A DNA stretch of 64,000 bases, from the NCBI RefSeq assembly GCF_012569785.1, contig NZ_CP046202.1, positions 256,599 through 320,598 on the forward strand. Reading direction: 5' to 3'. Of the stretch, positions 8,778-19,402 are shown one piece after another. The notes under the pieces were generated by a model, which made no database searches, was not told the origin of the DNA, and worked only from the letters and a program-made list of their open reading frames with translations. The position numbers were made by a program, and so were the translations under genes. Numbering within the stretch: the first letter of the stretch is position 1; each line of letters begins with the position of its first letter. Origin of the DNA: Enterobacteriaceae endosymbiont of Donacia crassipes. GTDB taxonomy: Bacteria; Pseudomonadota; Gammaproteobacteria; Enterobacterales; Enterobacteriaceae.

Positions 8778-9398
8778 TTATTTTGAATATAACTCAATAA
8801 TTAAATGTTCATTGATATCTGCAGGTAAATCAGAACGTTCAGGAAGACGTTTAAAAATTCCTTCCATTTTTTTATTATTAACTTCTAACCAATTAGATTT
8901 TTCTCTTTGAGAATATAAATCTAGTGATGCGTTAATTCTTAATTGTTTTTTAGATTTTTCACATATAGAAATTTTATCATTTATAGATACTTGATAAGAA
9001 GCTATATTAACAATATTATTATTAATTTTTATAGCTTTATGAGAAATTAATTGTCTAGATTCAGCTCTTGTTACTCCGAAACCCATTCTATAAACAACAT
9101 TATCTAATCTTTTTTCTAGTAGACATAATAAATTAAATCCAGTATTTCCTTTTATACGTGATGCTTTTTTATAATAATTATGAAATTGGCGTTCTAATAT
9201 ACCATATAATCTACGTAATTTTTGTTTTTCCCTTAATTGTATTCCATAATCAGATAATCTAGATTTTTTTAAACCATGTTGTCCTGGAACTTGTTCTAAT
9301 TTACATTTAGTATCAATAGAACGTACATTAGATTTTAAAAATAAATCAGTTCCTTCTCTTCTACATAATTTTAATTTTGGTCCTAAATATTTAGCCAT
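8778..9398 (-). CDS. rpsD: 30S ribosomal protein S4
   Basis: 206 residues, identical in length to E. coli S4. It binds 16S rRNA early in assembly and in E. coli represses the alpha operon by binding the rpsM leader. Begins [20 protein letters not shown] and has the S4 RNA-binding domain ([14 protein letters not shown], about residues 98-111). Typical position between rpsK and rpoA. Whether the S4 repression target survives in the short rpsM leader cannot be judged by eye. Confidence 0.97.
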   Translation of the reverse strand: MAKYLGPKLKLCRREGTDLFLKSNVRSIDTKCKLEQVPGQHGLKKSRLSDYGIQLREKQKLRRLYGILERQFHNYYKKASRIKGNTGFNLLCLLEKRLDNVVYRMGFGVTRAESRQLISHKAIKINNNIVNIASYQVSINDKISICEKSKKQLRINASLDLYSQREKSNWLEVNNKKMEGIFKRLPERSDLPADINEHLIIELYSK

Positions 9399-9462
9399 TA
9401 TATTTCCCTAAAATATTTAAATTAATTTTTAATTATTGTAATAAAATAATAAATTATTTATT

Positions 9463-9852
9463 TTATACTCTTCTTTTTTTTGGAGGCCTACATCCATTAT
9501 GTGGTATAGGTGTAACATCTGTAATATTTGTAATTTTAAAACCAGCATTATTTAATGCTCTAATAGTAGATTCTCTTCCTGGACCAGGACCTTTTACTAC
9601 AATTTCTAAATTTTTAATACCATAATTTTTAACAATTTCAGCACATTTTTCTGCAGCTACTTGTGCTGCAAAAGGAGTAGATTTTCGAGATCCTCTAAAA
9701 CCAGATCCTCCAGCAGTAGCACATCCTAAAGAATTACCTTGTCTATCTGTAATAGTAACAATCGTATTATTAAAAGAAGCATGTATGTGTGCTATACCAT
9801 CTAATATTTGTTTTTTAAATTTTTTTTTTAAATTTAAAGATTTTTTTTTCAT
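9463..9852 (-). CDS. rpsK: 30S ribosomal protein S11
   Basis: 129 residues as in E. coli. Platform protein of the small subunit. Diagnostic segments: [38 protein letters not shown] and the C-terminal [15 protein letters not shown]. It lies 20 bp downstream of rpsM in the alpha operon. Confidence 0.97.
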   Translation of the reverse strand: MKKKSLNLKKKFKKQILDGIAHIHASFNNTIVTITDRQGNSLGCATAGGSGFRGSRKSTPFAAQVAAEKCAEIVKNYGIKNLEIVVKGPGPGRESTIRALNNAGFKITNITDVTPIPHNGCRPPKKRRV

Positions 9853-9872
9853 TATATATACCTAATAAAATT

Positions 9873-10229
9873 TTATTTTTTAAAATATTTATGTAATTTT
9901 TTTCTAGTACGTGCATTAGTTTTAGTACGTTGTCCTCTAACAGGTAAACCTTTTCTATGACGTAATCCTCTATAACAACCTAAATCAATTAATCTTTTAA
10001 TATTTAAATTAATACTTCTTCTTAAATCTCCCTCTATTCTAAATTTAGATATAGTATTTCTTAATAAATCTATTTTTTTTTCTGAAAGAGTATTAATTTT
10101 AATATCTTGAGAAATATTTATTTTTTTACATATATAAATAGCATTAGATGTACCAATACCATAAATATGTTTTAAAGCTATTATTATACGTTTATTATCA
10201 GGAATATTAATTCCAGCTATACGAATCAT
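9873..10229 (-). CDS. rpsM: 30S ribosomal protein S13
   Basis: 118 residues as in E. coli; small-subunit head protein contacting P-site tRNA and the L5 bridge. Starts [15 protein letters not shown] and ends with the basic tail [18 protein letters not shown]. First gene of the classical alpha operon; the 51-bp gap to rpmJ is where the alpha-operon promoter and S4-binding leader lie in E. coli, but I see no strong promoter or pseudoknot signal. Confidence 0.97.
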   Translation of the reverse strand: MIRIAGINIPDNKRIIIALKHIYGIGTSNAIYICKKINISQDIKINTLSEKKIDLLRNTISKFRIEGDLRRSINLNIKRLIDLGCYRGLRHRKGLPVRGQRTKTNARTRKKLHKYFKK

Positions 10230-10280
10230 TTTATATCCTTTATTTTAATAAAATATTATAAATATATAAAATTAATTTAG

Positions 10281-10397
10281 TTATCCTTGACGTTGTTTAT
10301 GTTTAGGATCTGTTTTACAAAAAACATGTATTATTCTTTTTCTACGAATAATTTTACAATTACGACATATTTTTTTAATTGAAGTACGAACTTTCAT
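10281..10397 (-). CDS. rpmJ: 50S ribosomal protein L36
   Basis: 38-residue protein read directly from the minus strand: starts [20 protein letters not shown] and ends KHKQRQG. The Cys residues at positions 11, 14 and 27 with the following His fit the zinc-binding C+ form of L36. It sits between secY and rpsM, exactly as in E. coli. Too short for standard ORF cut-offs but unambiguous. Confidence 0.95.
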   Translation of the reverse strand: MKVRTSIKKICRNCKIIRRKRIIHVFCKTDPKHKQRQG

Positions 10398-10439
10398 GTT
10401 ATTATATCTCCAAAATATTATTATATAATTTTTATAAAA

Positions 10440-11768
10440 TTAATTTTTAAAATTTATTTTTTTAAGTATAGACTCATACTGAGTAGACATAATTAATGTT
10501 TGAATTTGTATAATAAAATCTATAACTACAACTATTACTATAAGTAATGATGTACCACTAAAATAAAATGGGATAACAATAATATTACGTAAAAATTCAG
10601 GAACAAGACATATAAATGTAATATATAAACTTCCAATAAATGTTAATTTCATAAGTATTTTTTTTATATATTTAGCTGTTTGTTTTCCTGGACGAATACC
10701 AGAAATATAAGCTCCTGATTTTTTTAAATTATCTGAAGTTTCTTCGGGATTAAACACTAAAAATGTATAAAAAAAACAGAAAAATATAATTAATGATATA
10801 TATAATATAATATAAATTGGTTGTCTAGGTTGTAAAGACATAGAAATATTTTTTATCCAATTATAATGAATAATATTACTAAACCAAGTAAATATTGTAG
10901 AAATTAATAAAATAATACTAGAAGAAAATATTGCAGGTATGACTCCAGACATATTAATTTTTAATGGTAAATGAGTATTTTGTTGTGTATTATATATTTT
11001 TCTTCCATAATATCTTCTAGCATATTGTACTACTATTTTTCTTTGTCCTTTTTCTATAAAAACAATAAATAAAGTAATAAAAAGCATAAACAATAATAAT
11101 ATAAAAACAGTAAAAAAATTTAAATTTCCTAATTTTATTTGCGAAATAGTTTGATTTACTGTAGAAGGTAAAGCAGCTAATATTCCTATTACTATAATAG
11201 TAGATACTCCATTACCAATTCCTCTTTTTGTAATTTGTCTACCTAACCACATTAAAAATATAGTACCCGTCATTAAACTTAAAGTAGAAATTATATAAAA
11301 ATAAATATCCAGATGTATTATTAAATTACTCATACCTGGAATATGAGATAATCCAATAATTATTCCAATTGCTTGAATTATAGATAAAATTAATGTACTA
11401 TATTTGGTATATTTGTTAATTTTTTTTTTACCAACATCCCCTTCTTTTTTTAAAGATATAAAATAAGGATGAATTGATGTTAAAATTTGTATTATAATAG
11501 ATGTAGATATATAAGGCATAACTCCTAAAGCAAAAATTGAAGCTCTACTTAATGCACCTCCAGAAAACATATTAAACATGTCAATAATAGTACCATGTTG
11601 TTTCAGAATTAACGCATGTAAAACACTAGTGTTAATTCCTGGAATGGGTATAAATGAACCTATACGAAAAATAATGATAGAACTTATAAAAAAAATGAAT
11701 CTTTTTTTTAATTCAATAAAACCATTTTTAGTACTCTGAAAATTTATTTGATTAAATGATTTAATCAT
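10440..11768 (-). CDS. secY: Sec translocon channel subunit SecY
   Basis: Inner-membrane protein-conducting channel, 442 residues against 443 in E. coli, with ten predicted transmembrane helices. Family landmarks: [13 protein letters not shown] (TM1), the plug region [23 protein letters not shown], and the cytoplasmic C5 loop with [19 protein letters not shown]. It starts 7 bp after rplO. Partners SecG (58229-58498) and FtsH, which degrades unassembled SecY in E. coli, are also in this window. Confidence 0.97.
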   Translation of the reverse strand: MIKSFNQINFQSTKNGFIELKKRFIFFISSIIIFRIGSFIPIPGINTSVLHALILKQHGTIIDMFNMFSGGALSRASIFALGVMPYISTSIIIQILTSIHPYFISLKKEGDVGKKKINKYTKYSTLILSIIQAIGIIIGLSHIPGMSNLIIHLDIYFYIISTLSLMTGTIFLMWLGRQITKRGIGNGVSTIIVIGILAALPSTVNQTISQIKLGNLNFFTVFILLLFMLFITLFIVFIEKGQRKIVVQYARRYYGRKIYNTQQNTHLPLKINMSGVIPAIFSSSIILLISTIFTWFSNIIHYNWIKNISMSLQPRQPIYIILYISLIIFFCFFYTFLVFNPEETSDNLKKSGAYISGIRPGKQTAKYIKKILMKLTFIGSLYITFICLVPEFLRNIIVIPFYFSGTSLLIVIVVVIDFIIQIQTLIMSTQYESILKKINFKN

Positions 11769-11775
11769 TTATTTT

Positions 11776-12204
11776 TTATTCCTCGATTATTCCACCTAAT
11801 TTTTTGATAATTACCTTTGCATTTTTTGTACAATTTAATTTAATAATTTTTTTAGGATTATTTAAATTTCCTTTATTAATAATTTTAATATATTTAATTT
11901 TTTTACTAATTATTTTAGTAGATTTTAAAATATTTAAATCAATATAATTTCCATTTATTTTATTTAAATCACTTAATCTAATTTCTTTAGAAAATATTTT
12001 TTTTTTTGATTTAAAACCAAATTTAGGTAGTCTTCTATGTAATGGTGTTTGTCCACCTTCAAATGATGTATTAATATTATATCCTGAACGAGCTTTTTGT
12101 CCTTTATGACCTCTACCACTAGTTTTCCCTTTACCTGAACCGATTCCTCTTCCTAATCTTTTTTTATTACTTTTAATTTTAGAAAATAAATTATTTAAAT
12201 ACAT
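11776..12204 (-). CDS. rplO: 50S ribosomal protein L15
   Basis: 142 residues (E. coli 144). The glycine-rich N-terminal extension that threads into 23S rRNA is clear ([20 protein letters not shown], about residues 17-36), followed by [17 protein letters not shown]. Its ATG lies 1 bp after the rpmD stop, so the two are translationally coupled. Confidence 0.96.
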   Translation of the reverse strand: MYLNNLFSKIKSNKKRLGRGIGSGKGKTSGRGHKGQKARSGYNINTSFEGGQTPLHRRLPKFGFKSKKKIFSKEIRLSDLNKINGNYIDLNILKSTKIISKKIKYIKIINKGNLNNPKKIIKLNCTKNAKVIIKKLGGIIEE

Positions 12205-12205
12205 A

Positions 12206-12385
12206 TTAATATGTAACCTTAATCATATAAGAAATTTTTTTAATCATACCTAAAATACTAGGTATATTATTTTTAATAATAGTATGTCCAATATGTTTTA
12301 ATCCTAAACTAAGTAAAATTGCTTTATGTTTGGGTAATCTACCTATAGAACTTTTAGTTTGTGTAATTTTAATTGTTTTTGACAT
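12206..12385 (-). CDS. rpmD: 50S ribosomal protein L30
   Basis: 59-residue protein read from the minus strand: starts [20 protein letters not shown] and contains GLKHIGHTI, matching E. coli L30 over its full length. The first 17 bp overlap the 3' end of rpsE in another frame, and its SD (AAGGA) lies inside rpsE. In E. coli the two genes do not overlap in this way, so this is a compaction feature. Confidence 0.95.
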   Translation of the reverse strand: MSKTIKITQTKSSIGRLPKHKAILLSLGLKHIGHTIIKNNIPSILGMIKKISYMIKVTY

Positions 12386-12899
12386 TATTTATATTCCTTT
12401 TTATTTCTTCTATCGTTTTATTTCTTTTAGCTGCAATCATTTTTAATGAATGTATTTTAGATAAACCTTTTATAGTTGCTTTAACAATATTTATTGGGTT
12501 AGTAGATCCATATGCTTTAGCTAAAACATTATAAATTCCTACAACTTCTAACACTGCTCTCATGGCACCTCCTGCTATAATGCCAGTTCCTTCTGATGCA
12601 GGTTGTATAAAAACAAATGAACCAGTATGAGATCCTTTAATAGGATATTGTATTGTATTATTTTTTATAAAAATATTAATCATATTTTTTCTAGCTTTTT
12701 CCATAGCTTTTTGTATTGCGCTAGGTACTTCTTTTGCTTTGCCATATCCGAAACCAATTCGTCCTTTACCATTACCTACTACTGTTAGTGCTGTAAAAGA
12801 AAAAATACGACCACCTTTAACAGTTTTAGATACTCTATTAACAGTAATTAATTTTTCTTTTAACTCATTATTTTGATTTTTATCATTATAAAGATTCAT
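12369..12899 (-). CDS. rpsE: 30S ribosomal protein S5
   Basis: Small-subunit protein governing decoding fidelity. Core motifs: [59 protein letters not shown]. An upstream TTG at 12917 leaves the frame open six codons further, but the ATG at 12897-12899 (MNLYNDKNQ) is the better start, giving 176 residues against 167 in E. coli; the extra residues are an N-terminal Asn/Lys-rich stretch. Overlaps rpmD. Confidence 0.94.
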   Translation of the reverse strand: MNLYNDKNQNNELKEKLITVNRVSKTVKGGRIFSFTALTVVGNGKGRIGFGYGKAKEVPSAIQKAMEKARKNMINIFIKNNTIQYPIKGSHTGSFVFIQPASEGTGIIAGGAMRAVLEVVGIYNVLAKAYGSTNPINIVKATIKGLSKIHSLKMIAAKRNKTIEEIKRNINNVKNN

Positions 12900-12923
12900 A
12901 AATATTTTTCTTTTCAAAATTAA

Positions 12924-13277
12924 TTAAAAATCCAAACCTGTATCACGTGCAGAATTTGCTAATGCTTTAATACGTCCGTGATATTTAAATCCAGATCGAT
13001 CAAATGATACACTTAAAATACCCTTTTTAATAGATCTTTTTGCTATTTTAATTCCTATTAAAATAGCAGCTTTAATATTTCCAGTATACGTTAATTTTTT
13101 TTTTATCTTATTTTCTAATGTTGAAGCTGTTATTAAAACTTTATTATCTCTAGAAATTATTTGTGCATATATATGTCGTGAAGTACGATGTATTGATAAA
13201 CGTATATGTTTAAATTTTTGTAAATTTTTACGAAATTTAGTAGCTCTACGTATTCGAGCAATTTTTTTTATATTCAT
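12924..13277 (-). CDS. rplR: 50S ribosomal protein L18
   Basis: 117 residues as in E. coli; binds 5S rRNA in the central protuberance. Recognisable segments: basic N-terminus [29 protein letters not shown] and the C-terminal [21 protein letters not shown]. Position between rplF and rpsE is canonical for the spc operon. Confidence 0.96.
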   Translation of the reverse strand: MNIKKIARIRRATKFRKNLQKFKHIRLSIHRTSRHIYAQIISRDNKVLITASTLENKIKKKLTYTGNIKAAILIGIKIAKRSIKKGILSVSFDRSGFKYHGRIKALANSARDTGLDF

Positions 13278-13307
13278 AATTATATTTTAAAAACCTTATT
13301 TTAACTA

Positions 13308-13841
13308 TTATTTTTTTTTAATCTCTTTTATTTTTATTATTTCATAACTATAACGAATACCTTTACCTTTATATGGTTCAGGAGGACGATAGGATCTTAT
13401 TTTTGCTGCTACTTGGCCTAATAATTGTTTATCTATTCCTTTTAAGATAATTTCATTTTGATTTAAACATTTTCCAACAATACCATCAGGTATGGTATAT
13501 AATATTGTATGTGAAAAACCTATCATTAAATGTAATATATTATTTTCAATAGAAAATTTATAACCTACTCCAAATAATATTAATTTTTTTTGAAACCCTT
13601 TTGTAATTCCAATAATCATTGAATTTACTAATGAACGAACTGTTCCTGCTTGTGCCCATCCATTTTTACATTTTATTTTTGGTTCAAATAATATTTTATT
13701 ATTATTCAAAATAATATTAACATTTTTATTAAATGTATTTTTTAATATTTTATTATTATTTAATATACTTATTGTTTGTTCATTAACAATAACTTTTATA
13801 TTATCTGGAATAATAATTAATTTTTTTGCTATTCTAGACAT
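13308..13841 (-). CDS. rplF: 50S ribosomal protein L6
   Basis: 177 residues as in E. coli. Two repeated L6 domains; the C-terminal one ends with the rRNA-binding signature RSYRPPEPYKGKGIRYSYE. The N-terminal half (residues 20-60) is unusually rich in Asn and Lys compared with the well-kept C-terminal half, a gradient typical of relaxed selection in this genome. Confidence 0.96.
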   Translation of the reverse strand: MSRIAKKLIIIPDNIKVIVNEQTISILNNNKILKNTFNKNVNIILNNNKILFEPKIKCKNGWAQAGTVRSLVNSMIIGITKGFQKKLILFGVGYKFSIENNILHLMIGFSHTILYTIPDGIVGKCLNQNEIILKGIDKQLLGQVAAKIRSYRPPEPYKGKGIRYSYEIIKIKEIKKK

Positions 13842-13856
13842 TATTAATGTACCTTT

Positions 13857-14249
13857 TTAAGACACATAACATATAATTTCTCCACCTAATCCATAATTTC
13901 TTGCATAATAATCAGTCATTAATCCTTTAGATGTTGAAATAATCGCAATACCTAAACCAGCTATTACTTTAGGTAAAAATTTTTTTTTTTTATAAATTCT
14001 TAATCCTGGACGACTAATGCAATGTATTTTTTCTATTACACCTTTTCCTTTGAAATATTTTAAATGAATTTCTAATAAATTATTATCATTTTTAATGATA
14101 TTAAAATTTTTTATATATCCTTCTATTTTTAGAATTTTAGCAATAGAATTTTTAAATTTTGAATATTGCATAATAATTTTAGATTTATGTGATAACTGTC
14201 CATTACGTATACGTGTAAACATATCTGCAATTGGATTTTGTATACTCAT
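13857..14249 (-). CDS. rpsH: 30S ribosomal protein S8
   Basis: 130 residues as in E. coli. Binds the central domain of 16S rRNA and in E. coli represses the spc operon at the rplX-rplE junction. Motifs: [12 protein letters not shown] at the N-terminus, [11 protein letters not shown] and the C-terminal [16 protein letters not shown]. Fifteen bp upstream of rplF. Confidence 0.96.
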   Translation of the reverse strand: MSIQNPIADMFTRIRNGQLSHKSKIIMQYSKFKNSIAKILKIEGYIKNFNIIKNDNNLLEIHLKYFKGKGVIEKIHCISRPGLRIYKKKKFLPKVIAGLGIAIISTSKGLMTDYYARNYGLGGEIICYVS

Positions 14250-14285
14250 ATTAATATTATCCTTATTATTTGTTTATAATAAAAA

Positions 14286-14591
14286 TTACCAACTAGATTT
14301 TTTTAATCCTGGAATATCTCCTTTCATTGCAGCTTCTCTTAGTTTAATTCTACTTAATCCAAATTTTCTTAAAAATGCATGTGGACGACCAGTGAGTTTG
14401 CATCTATTCCTTTGTCTTGTTAAACTAGAATCTCTAGGAAGAGATTGTAATTTAAAAATAGCATTTAAACGAGATTTATTAGATGTATTTATATCAGAAA
14501 TAATTTTTTTTAATTTTTTTCTTTTTAAAAAAAATTTTTTTCCTAATTTGATACGTTTTAATTCACGTGCTTTAATAGATTCTTTTGTCAT
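14286..14591 (-). CDS. rpsN: 30S ribosomal protein S14
   Basis: 101 residues; the long, zinc-free (C-) form found in Enterobacterales. Ends with the signature [20 protein letters not shown] followed by [18 protein letters not shown], which matches E. coli almost exactly. Lies between rplE and rpsH. Confidence 0.96.
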   Translation of the reverse strand: MTKESIKARELKRIKLGKKFFLKRKKLKKIISDINTSNKSRLNAIFKLQSLPRDSSLTRQRNRCKLTGRPHAFLRKFGLSRIKLREAAMKGDIPGLKKSSW

Positions 14592-14608
14592 ATTAAAATC
14601 CTTAATTT

Positions 14609-15145
14609 TTATTTAAATGGAAAATTAAATGCATTAAATAATGCATAACTTTCTTTATTTGAAATTTTATTAGTAGTTATTGTAATATTTAACCCTCTAA
14701 TATGATCTATTTTGTCAAAATTGATTTCTGGAAAAATTATCTGTTCTTTTATACCAATATTATAATTACCATTTTTATCAAAAGATTTTTTAGATAAACC
14801 TCTAAAATCTCTAATTCTTGGAAGTACTATTAATAATAAACGATCAAAAAAATTCCACATTTTTTTTTTTCTTAAAGTAACTTTACATCCAATAGGATAT
14901 CCTTTTCTTATTTTAAAACTAGCTATAGATTTACGTGATTTAGTTATTATAGGCTTTTGTCCACTAATAAGTGTTAAATCATTAACAGCATTATCTAAAT
15001 ATTTTTTATCAAGAAGTACTTTTCCTACACCCATATTTAAAGTAATTTTTTTTATACAAGGGACTTGCATAATAGAAGTGTATTTGAATTTTAACATTAA
15101 TTTTCTGATTATTTGTTTTTTGTATAAATTATATAATTTTAACAT
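14609..15145 (-). CDS. rplE: 50S ribosomal protein L5
   Basis: 178 residues (E. coli 179). Binds 5S rRNA and contacts the small-subunit head. Landmarks: [51 protein letters not shown] and [19 protein letters not shown]. In E. coli the start of this gene is the S8 repressor target; no conserved structure is evident by eye here. Confidence 0.96.
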   Translation of the reverse strand: MLKLYNLYKKQIIRKLMLKFKYTSIMQVPCIKKITLNMGVGKVLLDKKYLDNAVNDLTLISGQKPIITKSRKSIASFKIRKGYPIGCKVTLRKKKMWNFFDRLLLIVLPRIRDFRGLSKKSFDKNGNYNIGIKEQIIFPEINFDKIDHIRGLNITITTNKISNKESYALFNAFNFPFK

Positions 15146-15161
15146 TTAATATATCTTTAAT

Positions 15162-15491
15162 TTATTTTAAATTTTTATTGTTAGATTTAAAAAATCTTTT
15201 TTTGATTCCTTTTTCATATTTAATCCTTATTTTATCTGCTTTATTTGTTTCAATATTAAAAATAGCTATATTAGAAATATGAATTGCAGCTTCTTTTTCT
15301 ATAATTCCTCCTGAATGTGATATTGTAGGATTAGGTTTACTATGTTTTTTTATTATATTTATACCTTTTACTACTACAAATTCTTTTTTTACAAAATATT
15401 TAATTAAACCTTTTTTCCCTTTATCTTTGCCTGTTAAAATGATTACTTCATCATTACAATGTAATTTATTTTTCATATATTTAAATCTCAT
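15162..15491 (-). CDS. rplX: 50S ribosomal protein L24
   Basis: Assembly-initiator protein of the large subunit. The KOW motif is present (CNDEVIILTGKDKGKKG) followed by KGINIIKKHSKPNPT and GGIIEKEAAIHISNIA. The coordinates use the first ATG (109 residues); the second ATG at 15474-15476 (MKNKLHCNDE) gives 104 residues, equal to E. coli, with GAG about 9 nt before it, and may be the true start. Confidence 0.94.
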   Translation of the reverse strand: MRFKYMKNKLHCNDEVIILTGKDKGKKGLIKYFVKKEFVVVKGINIIKKHSKPNPTISHSGGIIEKEAAIHISNIAIFNIETNKADKIRIKYEKGIKKRFFKSNNKNLK

Positions 15492-15495
15492 TAAT

Positions 15496-15867
15496 TTAAA
15501 TAACTTCAGGAGCTAATGAAATAATTTTCATAAATTTTTCATTTCTTAATTCTCTAGTAATAGGACCAAAAATTCTTGTACCAATTAATTGTTCATTAGT
15601 ATTATTTAATAATACACATGAATTATGATCAAAACGTATTATTGAACCGTCAAAACGTCTTATTCCTTTTTTAGTTCTAACAATTATAGCTTTTAATACA
15701 TCACCCTTTTTTACTTTTCCTCTAGGAATTGCATCTTTTACAGTAACTTTAATGATATCTCCAATATTAGCATAACGACGTCGTGACCCACCTAATACTT
15801 TAATACACATAACATTTTTAGCACCAGAATTATCTGCAATATTTAATATTGTATGTTCTTGTATCAT
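15496..15867 (-). CDS. rplN: 50S ribosomal protein L14
   Basis: 123 residues as in E. coli. Very conserved: [20 protein letters not shown], then [20 protein letters not shown] and [16 protein letters not shown]. First gene of the spc operon in E. coli; the 104-bp gap upstream (15868-15971) is the longest inside the ribosomal cluster and is where the spc promoter lies in E. coli. It contains a TATAAT hexamer but no convincing -35 element. Confidence 0.97.
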   Translation of the reverse strand: MIQEHTILNIADNSGAKNVMCIKVLGGSRRRYANIGDIIKVTVKDAIPRGKVKKGDVLKAIIVRTKKGIRRFDGSIIRFDHNSCVLLNNTNEQLIGTRIFGPITRELRNEKFMKIISLAPEVI

Positions 15868-15971
15868 ATATTTTTATCTCTTTTTTAGAGTAAATAATTT
15901 CATAAAATTATTATAATATAATATATATTATGTTTAATTTTTATAAAATTTATTTTAAATAGAATGTATAA

Positions 15972-16226
15972 TTAAATTATTGATTTTTTTACAATTTTAA
16001 CTAAAATCCAAGACTTGGTTTTAGATAACGGACGAGATTCCTTAATTTCAATTAAATCTCCAATATTACATATATTTTTTTCATCATGTACATGTAATTT
16101 TGTAGTACGATTAATATACTTACCATATATAGGATGTTTTATTAATCTATTAATATGGACAACAATAGATTTTTGCATTTTATTACTTATAACTTTACCT
16201 TTTAAAGTTTTTATTTTTTTTTGCAT
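15972..16226 (-). CDS. rpsQ: 30S ribosomal protein S17
   Basis: 84 residues as in E. coli; OB-fold protein and primary binder of the 16S 5' domain. Contains [39 protein letters not shown] and the C-terminal [15 protein letters not shown]. Last gene of the S10 operon, 4 bp after rpmC. Confidence 0.96.
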   Translation of the reverse strand: MQKKIKTLKGKVISNKMQKSIVVHINRLIKHPIYGKYINRTTKLHVHDEKNICNIGDLIEIKESRPLSKTKSWILVKIVKKSII

Positions 16227-16230
16227 AAAT

Positions 16231-16428
16231 TTACAATCCTTTTTTTTTTCTTTGTAATAAAATTGTTTTTATTCTTGCAATATTTTTTCTTGATTTTTTT
16301 AATAAATGAGTATGTTTTAAATTTTTGGATGCTAATTGAATTTTTAAGTTAAATTGTTCTCTAGACAAACTTAATAATTCATTTTCTAATTCTTTATTTT
16401 TTTGTTTTAAAAAATCACTTATTTTCAT
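16231..16428 (-). CDS. rpmC: 50S ribosomal protein L29
   Basis: 65 residues (E. coli 63), two helices near the exit tunnel. Contains the L29 pattern [20 protein letters not shown] followed by the conserved ARIKTIL. Positioned between rplP and rpsQ. The alignment is less exact than for its neighbours, but length and context leave no doubt. Confidence 0.93.
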   Translation of the reverse strand: MKISDFLKQKNKELENELLSLSREQFNLKIQLASKNLKHTHLLKKSRKNIARIKTILLQRKKKGL

Positions 16429-16440
16429 ATAATATACATT

Positions 16441-16842
16441 TTATTTTTTTAAAAAAATTGTTTGAACAGATAATTTTGCTGCACCTAATTTTAAAGATTT
16501 ACGAGCAATTTCTTCTGAAACTCCATCAATTTCATATAAAATTCTTCCTGGTTGAATTAAAGCTACCCAATATTCAACATTTCCTTTTCCTTTGCCCATT
16601 CTAACTTCTAAAGGTTTTTTAGTTATAGGTTTATCTGGGAAAATTCTAATCCATATTTTTCCTTGTCTTTTCATAGAATGACTAATAGCTCTTCTTGCTG
16701 ATTCTATTTGTTTAGAAGTAATTCTTCCTCTTTTTATAGCTTTTAAAGCATAAATACCAAAATGAATATTCATACCTATTATAACTCCCCGATTTCTTCC
16801 TTTTTGCATTTTCCTAAATTTAGTACGTTTTGGTTGTAACAT
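16441..16842 (-). CDS. rplP: 50S ribosomal protein L16
   Basis: 133 residues (E. coli 136); supports A-site tRNA and assembly of the peptidyl transferase centre. Landmarks: [34 protein letters not shown] and [20 protein letters not shown]. Fifteen bp after rpsC. Confidence 0.97.
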   Translation of the reverse strand: MLQPKRTKFRKMQKGRNRGVIIGMNIHFGIYALKAIKRGRITSKQIESARRAISHSMKRQGKIWIRIFPDKPITKKPLEVRMGKGKGNVEYWVALIQPGRILYEIDGVSEEIARKSLKLGAAKLSVQTIFLKK

Positions 16843-16857
16843 TATATTAATCTCCTT

Positions 16858-17568
16858 TTATTTGCGTCCTTTATTTTTTTTCATTTTATATGAATGATGT
16901 GTAATATTTTTTGTAAAAGTTATTTTTTTTTTAAAAGTATTTTTTAATATTTCTCCTTTAAAAATCCAAACTTTTATTCCTATTATACCATAAGTAGTAT
17001 GTGCTTCTGATAAACTAAAATCAATATCTGCTCTTAAAGTATGTAATGGTACTCTACCTTCTCTATACCATTCTGTACGTGCAATTTCTGTCCCTCCTAA
17101 ACGACCACTAACTTCAACTTTTACACCTTTAGCTCCTAATCTCATAGAATTTTGCACTGCTCTTTTAATTACTCTTCGAAACATAATTCTTTTTTCTAAT
17201 TGTGTAGATATAATATCAGCTACTAATTTTGCTTCTAATTCTGGTTTTCTAATTTCTGTTATATTTACTTGTGCAGGTACTTTTGTAATTTTAGATATTA
17301 TTTTTCTAAGTTTTTCTACATCTTCACCTTTTTTTCCTATAACTATTCCAGGACGTGCTGTATGGATGTTAACTCTAATGCTTTTAGAAGGTCTTTCTAT
17401 TATGATTTTAGAAACAGACGCTTTTACTAATTTTTTTTTTAAAAATTTTCTTACTTGAAAATCACTGTATAAATAATTAGCATAATCTTTTTTATTAGCA
17501 AACCAAATAGAATTCCATATCTTTGTTATTCCTAATCTTAAACCAATAGGATGTGTTTTTTGACCCAT
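16858..17568 (-). CDS. rpsC: 30S ribosomal protein S3
   Basis: 236 residues (E. coli 233). N-terminal region [22 protein letters not shown] domain with [15 protein letters not shown] (about residues 74-88) and C-terminal domain with [20 protein letters not shown]. It lines the mRNA entry channel. The C-terminal tail is Lys-rich ([13 protein letters not shown]). Confidence 0.97.
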   Translation of the reverse strand: MGQKTHPIGLRLGITKIWNSIWFANKKDYANYLYSDFQVRKFLKKKLVKASVSKIIIERPSKSIRVNIHTARPGIVIGKKGEDVEKLRKIISKITKVPAQVNITEIRKPELEAKLVADIISTQLEKRIMFRRVIKRAVQNSMRLGAKGVKVEVSGRLGGTEIARTEWYREGRVPLHTLRADIDFSLSEAHTTYGIIGIKVWIFKGEILKNTFKKKITFTKNITHHSYKMKKNKGRK

Positions 17569-17583
17569 TTATATTTTCCTCGA

Positions 17584-17919
17584 TTATAGATTATCTGTTA
17601 AAACAATAGTAATATGACTCGTATATTTTAAAATTCTATCTGATCGACCTTTAGCTCTAGGCATAATACGTTTCATATTTGTACCTATATCTATATAGAT
17701 TTTTTTTATAGATAAATTATCTATATCTAAACCATAATTATGTTCAGCATTAGATATAGCTGAATTTAATGTTTTTTTTATTAAAATAGCAGATTTTTTA
17801 TTTGAAAAATTTAAAATATCTAAAACTTTAGATATTTTTTTTCCCCTAATAATATTAGCTATAAGTCTTAATTTTTGTGCAGAAGAAGGAGCATATTTAT
17901 ATTTTGATAAAATTTCCAT
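17584..17919 (-). CDS. rplV: 50S ribosomal protein L22
   Basis: 111 residues (E. coli 110). Its extended beta-hairpin lines the exit tunnel; the hairpin sequence [20 protein letters not shown] is well preserved (about residues 81-100). N-terminal [19 protein letters not shown] matches the family. Confidence 0.96.
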   Translation of the reverse strand: MEILSKYKYAPSSAQKLRLIANIIRGKKISKVLDILNFSNKKSAILIKKTLNSAISNAEHNYGLDIDNLSIKKIYIDIGTNMKRIMPRAKGRSDRILKYTSHITIVLTDNL

Positions 17920-17949
17920 TTTTTTTACTCATTTTATGAACAAAATATT

Positions 17950-18237
17950 TTATTTTTTTAAAGTTTTTTTTATTTTTTTATCAGCTGTATGTCCTCTATA
18001 TGTACGTGTTGGTGAAAATTCACCTAATTTATGACCAACCATTTCATTAGTAATATATATTGGAATATGTTGACGACCATTATGTACAGCTATAGTTAAT
18101 CCAATCATATTTGGGAAAATAGTAGAACGTCTAGACCATGTCTTTAATGGTTTTTTATCTTTATTTAAAATTGCTTTTTCAATTTTTTTAAATAAATGTT
18201 GATCTATAAAAGGACCTTTTTTTAATGAACGAGACAT
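17950..18237 (-). CDS. rpsS: 30S ribosomal protein S19
   Basis: 95 residues (E. coli 92). Starts [15 protein letters not shown] and contains the S19 signature [20 protein letters not shown] then [13 protein letters not shown]. Forms the S13-S19 head complex. Separated from rplB by 20 bp. Confidence 0.97.
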   Translation of the reverse strand: MSRSLKKGPFIDQHLFKKIEKAILNKDKKPLKTWSRRSTIFPNMIGLTIAVHNGRQHIPIYITNEMVGHKLGEFSPTRTYRGHTADKKIKKTLKK

Positions 18238-18257
18238 TTTTTATTACCTTTTTTATA

Positions 18258-19079
18258 TTAAACATTACGATGTTTTATAATATATTTATTTGTTCTTTTA
18301 TTTTTTCTTGTTTTTTTCCCTTTTGTTTTAATACCCCAAGGGGTAACAGGATGTTTACCAAAATTTTTACCTTCACCTCCCCCATGAGGATGATCTATAG
18401 GATTCATTGCTGTTCCTCTAACTGTAGGTCTTATTCCTTTCCAACGTTTTGCTCCAGCTTTACCAAATGATTTTAACATATGTTCATTATTACCAATTTC
18501 TCCTAATGTAGCTCGACAATCAGATTTAATTTTACGAATTTCTCCAGATTTTAATCTTAAAGTTATATAAGATATTTCTTTTGCTATTAATTGTACATAT
18601 GTACCAGCTGCTCTAGCTATTTGTCCACCTTTTCCCGGTTTTATTTCTACATTATGTAAAAAAGTTCCAACTGGGATATTTTTTATAGGTAAAGTATTAC
18701 CAATTTTAATATTAACATTTTTTCCTGATTCTACCATATCACCAATTTTTAAATTTTTTGGAGATAAAATATATGTTCTTACTCCATCTTTATATTTGAT
18801 TAAAGCAATATTAGCAGAACGATTTGGATCGTATTCTATACGTTCTACTATAGCTGGGATGTTATCTTTATTTCTTTTAAAATCTATAATACGATATAAT
18901 TTTTTATGTCCCCCACCAATATGACGAGTTGTAATCCTACCATTATTATTTCTTCCACCTGATTTATGTTTTTTTTCTAATTTAGGATAAAATGGTTTTC
19001 CTTTATATAAAAGATTATTCACTATTTTAACCATATGTCGTCTACCAGGAGATGTAGGTTTATACTTTTTAACTATCAT
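18258..19079 (-). CDS. rplB: 50S ribosomal protein L2
   Basis: 273 residues as in E. coli; essential for subunit joining and peptidyl transfer. The strictly conserved loop [17 protein letters not shown] near residues 221-237, with the critical His, is intact, as are [12 protein letters not shown] at the N-terminus and [13 protein letters not shown]. Canonical position between rplW and rpsS. Confidence 0.98.
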   Translation of the reverse strand: MIVKKYKPTSPGRRHMVKIVNNLLYKGKPFYPKLEKKHKSGGRNNNGRITTRHIGGGHKKLYRIIDFKRNKDNIPAIVERIEYDPNRSANIALIKYKDGVRTYILSPKNLKIGDMVESGKNVNIKIGNTLPIKNIPVGTFLHNVEIKPGKGGQIARAAGTYVQLIAKEISYITLRLKSGEIRKIKSDCRATLGEIGNNEHMLKSFGKAGAKRWKGIRPTVRGTAMNPIDHPHGGGEGKNFGKHPVTPWGIKTKGKKTRKNKRTNKYIIKHRNV

Positions 19080-19096
19080 TTTTATAAATTTAATCC

Positions 19097-19402
19097 TTAG
19101 AAATTTTTATTTATATTAAAATCAATTTTTTGATTTTTTTCTAACATTATATATGCTTTTTTCCAATTTTTTTTTTTAAATGTATATTTTTTATTTTTTT
19201 TAATTTTTCCTTTAACAATTAAAGTATTAATATTTTTTATTTTTATGTTAAACATTTTTTGTATTACTTTTTTAATATCTATTTTATTCGCTTTTTTTAA
19301 AACTTTAATAATTATTGTGTTTGTTTTTTCTGCAATAAAAGAAGCTTTTTCAGATACATGTGGACCTTTAATGATTTTAAAATCAGATTCTTTTAAATTC
19401 AT
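19097..19402 (-). CDS. rplW: 50S ribosomal protein L23
   Basis: 101 residues (E. coli 100). Exit-tunnel rim protein that docks trigger factor and SRP. N-terminal [17 protein letters not shown] is diagnostic; the exposed loop that binds trigger factor is more diverged. Its ATG overlaps the rplD stop by 4 bp (ATGA), so the two are translationally coupled. Confidence 0.95.
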   Translation of the reverse strand: MNLKESDFKIIKGPHVSEKASFIAEKTNTIIIKVLKKANKIDIKKVIQKMFNIKIKNINTLIVKGKIKKNKKYTFKKKNWKKAYIMLEKNQKIDFNINKNF

